This document shows, in pieces, positions 7,420 to 13,950 of a stretch of 18,052 nt of DNA. The DNA is from Desulfobacterales bacterium (GTDB taxonomy: Bacteria > Desulfobacterota > Desulfobacteria > Desulfobacterales > UBA11574): the NCBI GenBank assembly GCA_012974475.1, contig JAAXQD010000185.1, positions 1 through 18,052 on the forward strand, in the 5' to 3' direction. A program made the position numbers and the translations under genes. The notes beneath the pieces are model-generated. The model saw only the letters and a program-made list of their open reading frames with translations, was not told the DNA's origin and made no database searches. Positions within the stretch are counted from its first letter, which is position 1; each line of letters begins with the position of its first letter.

Positions 7420-7615
7420 TCTAACACCTTAAATTTTGACCTATTTGACTGAAAAATCCAGCCCGATCCCATTGGAACGATCCGGTTTTTAAGCGGGCCG
7501 CTGTTCTTCGTTCGGGGTCACTTTGGCACCCGGTGAATCTGTCTTCTGTGGATGGAAATGGTTAAAAACCGAAGGGGTCCATTGCACCACGGCTCTTTAG
7601 GGTGCAAAACATGCG
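7420..7615 (-). other. hslU-argD gap with a decayed ORF-like sequence
   Basis: This 196-base stretch has no intact gene. On the minus strand one frame runs from GTG at 7590 to TAG at 7441, broken by a single TAA at 7491-7489. Before the TAA it encodes 33 residues ending GAKVTPNEEQRPA; after it, KPDRSNGIGLDFSVK. It does not resemble the end of acetylglutamate kinase (argB), which relatives often carry at this place. I have an unverified impression that similar short peptides occur as stray intergenic elements in related genomes, so it may be a decayed repeat and not a gene. No promoter is convincing. It also holds an inverted repeat at 7582-7607. Confidence 0.45.
7582..7607 (-). repeat. Inverted repeat downstream of hslU
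   Basis: TTGCACC (7582-7588) and GGTGCAA (7601-7607) form a perfect 7-bp stem with a 12-base loop, 9 bases after the hslU stop. On the minus strand it is not followed directly by a T-run (next bases TGGACCCC; a T5 run comes about 15 bases later). It is therefore at best a weak terminator or an RNA-end stabiliser for the hslVU message. Confidence 0.4.
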
Positions 7616-8989
7616 TTACAAGATATACCGGCTTAAGTCCTCGTCTTCTTTGATATCCTTTAGTTTGTCTTCCACATACTTTTTGTCAATAACGACGCGC
7701 TTTTCAGTCATGTCCGGCGCATCGAACAGGATGTCCTCCAGCAAACACTCCATAATCGTATGGAGCCTCCTCGCCCCGATGTTTTCGGTCAGGTTGTTAA
7801 CCTCTTCAGCAATCATCGCTATTTCTTCAACAGCTTCATCCTCAAAAACCACATCAATACCTTCGGTCTTTAACAATGCCAGGTATTGAAGAAGCAGCGC
7901 ATTTTTCGGTTCGGTCAGAATTCTTACAAACTCTTTCCGCCCGAGCGAATCCAATCCAACCCTAATGGGAAAGCGGCCTTGCAGCTCCGGGATCAAATCC
8001 GAGGGTTTGACGGTGTGAAAAGCACCGGCGGCGATAAAAAGAATATTATCCGTCTTCAGCGGACCGTATTTTGTCGTAACCGTACTCCCTTCAACGATGG
8101 GAAGGAGATCTCTCTGAACACCTTCTCTGGACACGTCAGGGCCCTGGGTGCCGTTTTTACCGGCAATCTTGTCAATCTCGTCGAGAAAGATTATCCCTGA
8201 CTGTTCGACTTTTTTAATGGCTTCTTTTACCACTTTGTCCATATCCACAAGGTTCTGAGCTTCTTCGGCCGCCAGCATTTCAAGCGCTTCACCGACTTTT
8301 ACTTTCCGTTGTTTTGTACTTTTGGGCAAAAGACTCCCCATCATGTCTTTGAAGTTAAAGCCCATCTCTTCCATACCGACGTTGGAAAAAATTTCCACCA
8401 CCGGCATGCTCCGCTCTGAAACGTCAAGGTCGACATACCGGCTATCGAGCTTCCCGTCACGGAGCAACTTTCGAAGTTTTTCCCTTGTGGAAGAAGATAC
8501 GTCGCCGTTGTATGTTAAATGTTCAGGCGGTTTCCCTTTTTCATCTCCGGCGCTCCGATCCGTCTGCATTCCAGATTTTGGCAGAAGAAGGTCGAGCATT
8601 CTCTCTTCGGCGATTTGCCGTGCTTTTTCCTTGACGGCCTCCTGCTCTCTGGATTTAAGGTTGTTTACCGTAAGCTCGAGTAAATCCCTTACCATAGATT
8701 CAACGTCCCGACCCACGTAACCGACCTCCGTAAACTTGGAGGCCTCCACCTTATTGAACGGTGAATCCGTAAGATTCGAAAGTCTTCTGGCGATCTCGGT
8801 TTTTCCCACCCCTGTGGGGCCGATAAGTATGATATTTTTGGGTACGATCTCATCACGGAGATCTCCTTCAACCTGCTGTCTGCGCCACCGGTTTCTTAAA
8901 GCAATGGCAACAGATCGCTTTGCTTTGTGCTGCCCGATAATATATTTATCAAGTTCTTTAACAATTTCGATTGGTTTTAGAGTGCTCAT
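7616..8989 (-). CDS. hslU: ATP-dependent protease ATPase subunit HslU (ClpY)
   Basis: A 457-residue AAA+ unfoldase that feeds substrates into the HslV peptidase. Walker A is GPTGVGKT (57-64), the pore loop GYVG (90-93), Walker B IIFLDE (266-271) and sensor II IGARRL (404-409). The I-domain (about 110-240) is complete. The tail ends DLSRYIL, the conserved C-terminus that inserts into HslV. Length is normal. The start is ATG at 8989. Its leader is A/T-rich (AAAATAAATAAAAA) without a Shine-Dalgarno, unlike most neighbours. It follows hslV by 81 bases that contain a strong hairpin (9025-9071), which could set the hslV to hslU ratio. Confidence 0.98.
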   Translation of the reverse strand: MSTLKPIEIVKELDKYIIGQHKAKRSVAIALRNRWRRQQVEGDLRDEIVPKNIILIGPTGVGKTEIARRLSNLTDSPFNKVEASKFTEVGYVGRDVESMVRDLLELTVNNLKSREQEAVKEKARQIAEERMLDLLLPKSGMQTDRSAGDEKGKPPEHLTYNGDVSSSTREKLRKLLRDGKLDSRYVDLDVSERSMPVVEIFSNVGMEEMGFNFKDMMGSLLPKSTKQRKVKVGEALEMLAAEEAQNLVDMDKVVKEAIKKVEQSGIIFLDEIDKIAGKNGTQGPDVSREGVQRDLLPIVEGSTVTTKYGPLKTDNILFIAAGAFHTVKPSDLIPELQGRFPIRVGLDSLGRKEFVRILTEPKNALLLQYLALLKTEGIDVVFEDEAVEEIAMIAEEVNNLTENIGARRLHTIMECLLEDILFDAPDMTEKRVVIDKKYVEDKLKDIKEDEDLSRYIL

Positions 8990-9024
8990 TTTTTATTTAT
9001 TTTTGTTTATCGGTGAATGGTTAC

Positions 9025-9071
9025 ACCTGAATTTTGTACGAACCCGGGGCTTTCACCTTCAAGATTCAGGT
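9025..9071 (-). repeat. Intercistronic hairpin between hslV and hslU
   Basis: ACCTGAATTTTG (9025-9036, plus strand) and CAAGATTCAGGT (9060-9071) are complementary at 11 of 12 positions, with a 23-base loop. The stem begins at the first base of the hslV stop codon. No T-run follows on the minus strand, so it is not an intrinsic terminator. RNA processing or stabilisation of the hslV 3' end, or tuning of hslU translation, is inferred. Confidence 0.55.
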
Positions 9072-9601
9072 TACAATTCTTCAATGGTGATCACATCATT
9101 GGTGAATACACATATGGACCCGGCAATTTTCATTGATTCTTTCACAATGTCCGCGGCATCCATATCGGCATGTTTTATCAGGGCTGTTGCCGCAGCCTGG
9201 GCGCTGGCGCCTCCGGATCCAATGCCCATGACATCCCCGTCAGGTTCGATCACATCTCCGTTTCCTGAGATAAGAAACATGTCTTTTTCATCGACGGCGA
9301 TCATGATTGCTTCCAGACGTCTCAAATACTTGTCGGTTCGCCAGTCTCGGGCCAGTTCAACGGCACTGCGTGTCAGATTGCCATTGTAACGCTCGAGTTT
9401 TTTCTCCAGGCGTTCGGATAGGTTCAAGGCATCGGCCGTGGCACCGGCAAATCCGACGATGATCTTGTCGTTATAAATTCTCCTGACTTTTTTTGCTTTA
9501 TGCTTTATGATGATATGATTCAATGTCACCTGGCCGTCACCGGCCACGGCGACGTTGCCCTTGTGTCTGACAGCAAGAATGGTTGTTCCATGAAATTTCA
9601 T
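9071..9601 (-). CDS. hslV: ATP-dependent protease peptidase subunit HslV (ClpQ)
   Basis: A 176-residue N-terminal-threonine peptidase, a bacterial proteasome-beta relative that forms a double hexamer capped by HslU. After a five-residue leader (MKFHG) the mature N-terminus is T6-T7-ILAV, matching the catalytic threonine of E. coli HslV. K38 in KKVRR corresponds to the catalytic-site lysine K33, and D22 in AGDGQ to D17. GNGDVIEPDG and IGSGGASAQAAA (about 115-138) are conserved. The E. coli enzyme starts directly MTT, so processing of MKFHG by self-cleavage is inferred here. The gene begins 20 bases after the xerC stop and precedes hslU, the classical xerC-hslV-hslU order. Confidence 0.98.
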   Translation of the reverse strand: MKFHGTTILAVRHKGNVAVAGDGQVTLNHIIIKHKAKKVRRIYNDKIIVGFAGATADALNLSERLEKKLERYNGNLTRSAVELARDWRTDKYLRRLEAIMIAVDEKDMFLISGNGDVIEPDGDVMGIGSGGASAQAAATALIKHADMDAADIVKESMKIAGSICVFTNDVITIEEL

Positions 9602-9624
9602 TGTATTGCCATTGTCCTTCCTTA
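9598..9624 (-). promoter_or_regulatory. hslV ribosome-binding region with a 4-codon overlapping mini-ORF
   Basis: TAAGGAAGG (9624-9616) contains the xerC stop codon and is the only Shine-Dalgarno for hslV. It sits 14 bases from the hslV ATG, longer than ideal, but close to ATG at 9612. That ATG opens ATG-GCA-ATA-CAA-TGA, whose TGA overlaps the hslV ATG as ATGA. hslV may be translated by re-initiation after this mini-cistron. This is inferred from layout only. Confidence 0.4.
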
Positions 9625-10557
9625 TCGTCTTGGATGCGCCTTGTCATACGTCGCCATCAATTTGTCAATACTCACGTGTGTATATTTCTGTGTCGTGGAA
9701 AGGCTTTTGTGGCCCAAAAGCTCCTGAACCACTCTCAAATCCGCCCCGGCATCGAGCATGTGGGTGGCAAAGGTGTGACGCAGGGAATGGGGCGAAACCG
9801 GAATCAAAAGGCCGCATTCTTTCGATATTTTATCAAGAATGCGGGCGATGGACCGGGTGGTAAGACGCCCGTTGTTCTTGTTTAAAAAGAGCGGTGAATT
9901 TTCTTCGGTCCCGACACCCTTTTCCAGGTGTAATCGCTTTCTATAATCCTGAATAGCAGCTACAGCCTTCTTTCCCACAGGCACAATCCGCTCCTGGTCA
10001 CCTTTTCCGAGCACACGGATTAAACACTGTTCGAAATCCACATCATAGACATTCAGGCCGGTCAGTTCGGAAATACGTATCCCGCACGAGTAGAGTGTTT
10101 CAAAAATGGCAAGGTTCCTCGTGCCCGCCAGTGTATCGGTCTTTATTGAATCGAGCAGCCTGAAAATATCGTCCACAGGAAGGTACACCGGAATCGTTTT
10201 TATCTGTTTCGGCGTCAAAATCAGGTCCAGAGGACTGTCCAGCATAACCCCATGCTTGACAAGGTATTTGAAAAACGAACGTACCGCCGAGAGCTTTCTT
10301 GCGATGGTAACCTTTTGATTCTTCTTGTGCAAATACCCCAGATACCCTCTTATCATCAGGCTGTCGACCTGATGAGCCCGGAATGTATCGGCGTTCTTTT
10401 GATTTTTCTTTTTTAAAAATCGGCTTTCACAAATAAAGGATGCAAACTCATTTAGGTCGTGCGAGTACGCGCGACATGTATTTTCAGAATACCCCTTTTC
10501 AGAGGAAAGGGCATCGATAAAGGAGCGGATTTGATTTTTCAAAGAAGATGAAATCAT
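9622..10557 (-). CDS. xerC: Tyrosine recombinase XerC
   Basis: A 311-residue site-specific recombinase; with XerD it resolves chromosome dimers at dif during division. The N-terminal SAM-like domain (about 5-95) is followed by the catalytic domain. R161 (CGIRISEL), K185 (GKGDQERIVP), H257 and R260 (SPHSLRHTFATHML), H283 (LLGHKSLSTTQ) and the nucleophile Y292 (QKYTHV) form the full catalytic set. ATG at 10557 is preferred; its A is the last base of the upstream HAD gene stop (TGATG). An in-frame TTG at 10560 would add one residue. XerD-like or phage integrases share the motifs, but the xerC-hslVU context and the absence of phage genes favour XerC. The partner xerD is not in the window. Confidence 0.96.
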   Translation of the reverse strand: MISSSLKNQIRSFIDALSSEKGYSENTCRAYSHDLNEFASFICESRFLKKKNQKNADTFRAHQVDSLMIRGYLGYLHKKNQKVTIARKLSAVRSFFKYLVKHGVMLDSPLDLILTPKQIKTIPVYLPVDDIFRLLDSIKTDTLAGTRNLAIFETLYSCGIRISELTGLNVYDVDFEQCLIRVLGKGDQERIVPVGKKAVAAIQDYRKRLHLEKGVGTEENSPLFLNKNNGRLTTRSIARILDKISKECGLLIPVSPHSLRHTFATHMLDAGADLRVVQELLGHKSLSTTQKYTHVSIDKLMATYDKAHPRR

Positions 10558-11126
10558 CAAAATTCAATCAGCGACTCGAGCTCTTTCCAGGTGCCGACTT
10601 CCATAAAGGGATGACGTTCTCTGTTCCAGGGCTGCTTGAAAAGAACGGGTGTTACGCCCGCCTCCTGAAGGGGAAAACATGTTTCAAGTCTGTCTTCCAC
10701 AAAATAAGCGATATCTTTATTTGAAAGGACATCTGCCTTGGCTTCAAACGAACCGGTTGCAACGACTTCTATGGAACTTGAATCGAAAGGCAGTACACTT
10801 TGTATCCAGTCATAGATGGGCGCCTCATTCGTCCGGGCAGTAACAAACAGAATCGGGCTGTAAAGCCGGCCCAACCGGGTTAAGACGTCGATGGCGCCCG
10901 CTATCGGTTTTAATGGGGCTTTATGACTTCCATCCATTATCTTGCCGATAATGGTACCGATAAGATCCGGCTCCATATCGATACATTCTTCCAGGGTATA
11001 GCAGGTAATGTCTTCGTATTTGACACCGTCTATGTTATATTCTTCCCGCGCGATATCCAGGAACAACGTCATGGTATCTGCAAAAACACCATCAATATCA
11101 AATGCCAATGACGACGGATCGATCAT
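10557..11126 (-). CDS. HAD-superfamily phosphatase, 5'-nucleotidase (NT5C)-like
   Basis: A 189-residue soluble protein. Motif I is FDIDGVFAD (9-17), with nucleophile D10 and acid/base D12; motif II is LFVTART (about 93-99); a motif III lysine lies near FEAKADV; and the acidic motif IV is FVEDRLET (about 142-149). The cap is small and helical (about 20-75), as in deoxyribonucleotidase-like HADs. The substrate cannot be read from the sequence; a nucleotide or small phosphoester is likely from the family. The stop overlaps the xerC start by one base. A HAD gene beside xerC is also known in gammaproteobacteria (xerC-yigB), though not clearly orthologous. ATG at 11126 lacks an evident Shine-Dalgarno. 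Confidence 0.85.
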   Translation of the reverse strand: MIDPSSLAFDIDGVFADTMTLFLDIAREEYNIDGVKYEDITCYTLEECIDMEPDLIGTIIGKIMDGSHKAPLKPIAGAIDVLTRLGRLYSPILFVTARTNEAPIYDWIQSVLPFDSSSIEVVATGSFEAKADVLSNKDIAYFVEDRLETCFPLQEAGVTPVLFKQPWNRERHPFMEVGTWKELESLIEF

Positions 11127-11188
11127 GATTTTATGGGTTGCGCTTCGTTGGCTTTCGTCACTTTTGCTCGCCGTTTACCGACCACCGG

Positions 11189-11515
11189 TTAGGCTGCTTT
11201 GCGTGTCTTTTTCTTAAGCCGTGTAATGCGGCGCCCGTAAATTTCGGCCATTTTATTATCACTGCTCTCCAGGGCTGCCATGCGTTTAAGCCTGAATTCC
11301 TTAATCTTTTTCTTGATTTCGCGGACAGAGGAGGACGACGTTTTCTTGGGGTCTTTTTCAATCCCTCTCGCCTTTTTTATGACGCTGATGAGCTCGGGTT
11401 TATTCATGCCAAAAACACCTTTAATTTCAGGTATTTGTTTGCCCACCTCCCGCAATTCTTTGGCCGTCATTTTTTCGAGTGGTTTTTCTTTGACTTCTTT
11501 TTTCTTCTTGCCCAT
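11189..11515 (-). CDS. Small basic protein with a Rho-N (SAP-like) domain
   Basis: A 108-residue, very lysine-rich protein. After a basic head (GKKKKEVKEKP) the segment LEKMTAKELREVGKQI, then GVFGMNKPELISVIKKARG (about 13-51), has the helix-turn-helix pattern of the Rho factor N-terminal domain. A serine patch (SSSS, 60-63) leads to a long basic helix rich in K/R with MAALE and AEIYGRRITRLKKK. No ATPase or RNA-binding core of Rho is present, so this is not Rho itself. Nucleic-acid binding is inferred; the role is unknown. AAGGAG lies about 11 bases upstream of the ATG. The gene has its own promoter candidates and a hairpin leader, and it heads the run to the HAD gene, xerC and hslVU. Confidence 0.85.
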   Translation of the reverse strand: MGKKKKEVKEKPLEKMTAKELREVGKQIPEIKGVFGMNKPELISVIKKARGIEKDPKKTSSSSVREIKKKIKEFRLKRMAALESSDNKMAEIYGRRITRLKKKTRKAA

Positions 11516-11552
11516 TCGCTGAAAATCTCCTTTTTAACTTTTAAAAGTACAA

Positions 11553-11574
11553 GCGGAGGTCACAGAACCCCCGC
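11553..11574 (-). promoter_or_regulatory. Hairpin in the leader of the Rho-N-like gene
   Basis: GCGGAGG (11553-11559) and CCCCCGC (11568-11574) on the plus strand pair over 7 positions (one G-U) with an 8-base loop. On the minus strand it lies about 40 bases downstream of the nearer promoter candidate and about 38 bases before the start codon. It is followed by TTGTACTTTT, a poor U-tract. It may be a weak attenuator or a stabilising leader stem. Confidence 0.4.
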
Positions 11575-11616
11575 TGATCGGCAATTTTTGTGTGTTTTGA
11601 ACCTGTTTAAGGTATA

Positions 11617-11644
11617 ATTCTAATACATTTCCTAAAAGTTTCAA
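11617..11644 (-). promoter_or_regulatory. Candidate sigma70 promoter P2 for the Rho-N-like operon
   Basis: On the minus strand, TTGAAA (11644-11639), a 16-base spacer and TAGAAT (11622-11617) match 5/6 and 5/6 of the consensus. A start near 11610 would give a leader of about 95 bases that includes the hairpin at 11553-11574. Confidence 0.5.
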
Positions 11645-11667
11645 GATATTGTATTAAAAAGAATTTA

Positions 11668-11695
11668 ATTAAACAATTTTTTTCAATGATGTCAA
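11668..11695 (-). promoter_or_regulatory. Candidate sigma70 promoter P1 for the Rho-N-like operon
   Basis: On the minus strand, a perfect TTGACA (11695-11690), a 16-base spacer and TTTAAT (11673-11668; 5/6) lie just after the slipin stop codon. This A/T-rich 194-base gap is the longest in this half of the window apart from the hslU-argD gap, and it probably separates two transcription units. Confidence 0.55.
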
Positions 11696-11709
11696 TAAAT
11701 AGATGGCAG

Positions 11710-12477
11710 TTATTTGTCTCCTTCCTTTTTTTTCTGATCGATAATCTTTAAAAACGGTTGGAAAAGATCGATGGGGAATGGAAAAATGGTGGTGGTATTC
11801 TGCTCGGCAGACATCTCGCGCATTGTCTGGAGATATCTTAGCTGTAATGCCATGGGATGCTCGCCAATAATCTCTGCCGCTTCAGCCAGCTTTGTCGCAG
11901 CCTGGAACTCACCGTCAGCGTTTATTATCTTGGCACGCCGTTCTCTTTCCGCCTCGGCCTGCTTGGCCATGGACCGCTGCATCTCCTGGGGCAGGTCAAT
12001 GTGCTTAAGCTCCACCGTCGCGACCTTAATACCCCATGGATCCGTATGCAAATCGAGAATTTCCTGAAGCTGAGAATTGATTTTATCCCTTGCAGACAGC
12101 AGTTCATCGAGTTCTGCCTGTCCGCACACGCTCCTTAACGTCGTCTGGGCAAGTTGGGACATGGCATAACCGTAGTCCTCAACTTCCACAATCGCCTTTA
12201 TGGGATCGACGACTCTAAAATAAATGACGGCATTCACCTTTACAGAGACATTGTCCATGCTGATGACGTCCTGGGGGTCTACGTCCATGGCGATAAGACG
12301 CATACTGACTTTTACCATTTTGTCGACCACCGGAATCAATATGATCAGTCCCGGCCCTTTTGCCTGTATCACCCGGCCCAGTCTGAAAATAACGCCCCGT
12401 TCATACTCGTTTAAGATCCGTATGGCCGCGGACAGAAAAAAAACTGTCACTACCAGTACTGAAATTAACGTATACAT
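11710..12477 (-). CDS. Slipin / stomatin-like SPFH membrane protein (NfeD partner)
   Basis: A 255-residue protein. Residues about 1-20 form a membrane segment (MYTLISVLVVTVFFLSAAI), and EYERGVIFRLGR (24-35) opens the SPFH (band 7) domain. Conserved elements include KGPGLIILIPVVDK (40-53), DVDPQDVISMDNV (65-77), VYFRV-type AVIYFRVVDP (83-92) and the coiled-coil stretch MAKQAEAERERRAKIINADGE (about 170-190). Slipins form large ring-like oligomers in the membrane and are paired with NfeD proteases, which process them in archaeal relatives (PH1511 with PH1510). The gene lies 48 bases downstream of nfeD. GGGAG sits 7-8 bases before the ATG. Promoter candidates for the next unit follow its stop. 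Confidence 0.95.
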   Translation of the reverse strand: MYTLISVLVVTVFFLSAAIRILNEYERGVIFRLGRVIQAKGPGLIILIPVVDKMVKVSMRLIAMDVDPQDVISMDNVSVKVNAVIYFRVVDPIKAIVEVEDYGYAMSQLAQTTLRSVCGQAELDELLSARDKINSQLQEILDLHTDPWGIKVATVELKHIDLPQEMQRSMAKQAEAERERRAKIINADGEFQAATKLAEAAEIIGEHPMALQLRYLQTMREMSAEQNTTTIFPFPIDLFQPFLKIIDQKKKEGDK

Positions 12478-12525
12478 TTTATTCTCCCATTTTATTTACG
12501 ATCATTTGGGGTGCCGCGTTAGGAT

Positions 12526-13806
12526 TTATTCTACCGGCTCCACCTCCAATACAAGGTTCACAACCTTTAGAACTCGAACACGGGTACCGGTGTCGATGGG
12601 ATCTTTTGAAGTCGCTTTCCACAGCTCGCCGTGAACGAACACTTTTCCTTGAGGCATAATCGCCTCTTTTACCGTCCCGATTTCTCCCACGAGGCCCACT
12701 GCACCTGTCCTGGGTTTTGCCAGGTGGGACTTGAAAACCAGCCCTGAAACAACCACAAAAAAACCGGAAATTATACTCAGTGTGGGAATGAGCACTTTCC
12801 ACGACAATCCCATATCCGTACCATTACTTTCAAATAACATCAGGGAACCCAACAAAAGGGCGGCAATGCCGGCAACACTCAAAAGCCCATAACTTGCGAT
12901 CTTCATCTCCATCATGAAAAAAATAATCGCCAGAAGGATCAGGAGAAATCCGGCATAGTTGACCGGGATGGTCTGAAATGCGAAAAATGCCAAAATAATA
13001 GCGATGCCGCCGATCACTCCCGGCAGAACAGCACCGGGATGTGAGAGCTCGAAATAGAGACCGGCAAGACCGATCATCATAAGGATGTACGCGATATTTG
13101 GATCGCTGATGGTCTTTAAAATCTTGGTTCTTATGCCCTCTTCGAGCACCGTCTTTTTAACGTTGTCGAGTTTCAATACCCCTTTGTCTTCGATCTTGCG
13201 GCCGTTGATCTGACGGATCAGATCGTCCAGATCTTTTGCCACAATATCGATGACATTCTCCTCGAGGGCTTCGGTTTCGGTCACGGAAATGCTTTTGCGG
13301 ACGGCCTTTTCAGCCCATTTAACGTTTTTTTTCCTTTTTTTTGCGATGCTCTTTATATGGGCAACCATGTCATTGACCACTTTTTCGGACATGGTCCCGC
13401 CGATTTCCTTACCGCCGGCGCCCACCGGATGTGCAGCGCCGATATTTGTCCCCGGCGCCATTGCAGCAATGTCTGCCGCAATGGTAATCATGACGCCGGC
13501 CGAAGCGGCTCTGGCGCCGCTTGGGGCAACATACGATATCACCGGAACTTTGCTGGCAAAAATTGCCATGACAATTTCACGCATCGACTCGGCCAGACCA
13601 CCGGGGGTATCGATCTGTACAATGACGCATGCAACGCCATCCGCAGACGCCTTGACAATTCCCTTTTTCACGAATTCAGCCACAGCCGGATTGATGGAAC
13701 CCGATATTTTCAGGATATAGATCTCGTTTTCAGCCGCCGAAACGTTGCCGAAAAAGCAGAATAAGGACAACAACAGGACGGATATAACAAACCGTATATT
13801 TTTCAC
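12526..13806 (-). CDS. nfeD: NfeD-family membrane-bound serine protease
   Basis: The preferred GTG start at 13806 gives 426 residues beginning with a clear signal peptide (KNIRFVISVLLLSLF...NVSA, cut near AEN). An in-frame ATG at 13890 would add 28 residues ahead of it; neither start has a strong Shine-Dalgarno. The ClpP-like domain (about 28-210) holds PGGLAESM, the nucleophile S102 in GARAASAG and the lysine K142 in EKVVND, the Ser-Lys dyad of this class. Four to five membrane segments follow (about 235-360), then a C-terminal OB-fold domain (about 365-426; GEIGTVKEA, GELWKATS). It is the long type with both protease and NfeD domains. Its role is membrane quality control, with the downstream slipin as likely partner or substrate. 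Confidence 0.95.
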   Translation of the reverse strand: MKNIRFVISVLLLSLFCFFGNVSAAENEIYILKISGSINPAVAEFVKKGIVKASADGVACVIVQIDTPGGLAESMREIVMAIFASKVPVISYVAPSGARAASAGVMITIAADIAAMAPGTNIGAAHPVGAGGKEIGGTMSEKVVNDMVAHIKSIAKKRKKNVKWAEKAVRKSISVTETEALEENVIDIVAKDLDDLIRQINGRKIEDKGVLKLDNVKKTVLEEGIRTKILKTISDPNIAYILMMIGLAGLYFELSHPGAVLPGVIGGIAIILAFFAFQTIPVNYAGFLLILLAIIFFMMEMKIASYGLLSVAGIAALLLGSLMLFESNGTDMGLSWKVLIPTLSIISGFFVVVSGLVFKSHLAKPRTGAVGLVGEIGTVKEAIMPQGKVFVHGELWKATSKDPIDTGTRVRVLKVVNLVLEVEPVE

Positions 13807-13950
13807 CCCATTTGATCGAAAACAAAACGGGAAAGATATGTTATGTGCTTGATGGAGTGTGTATTTTAATGGATTTGAATGCATTTTCATACCGTTTCTA
13901 TAAATGAGGTAGAAATTTTATCCATTTTAATATGCGCTCCCGGTTGCAGT

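Noticed and set aside
8736..9389. Long plus-strand open frame of 217 codons across the hslU-hslV junction
   Set aside because: It is fully antisense to two well-supported genes, and its translation is serine-rich and low in complexity with no motif. It is a by-product of hslU/hslV codon use.
12479..12802. Minus-strand 107-codon frame overlapping the end of nfeD
   Set aside because: It lies out of frame inside the nfeD OB-fold domain, whose own translation is well conserved, and it has no recognisable features.
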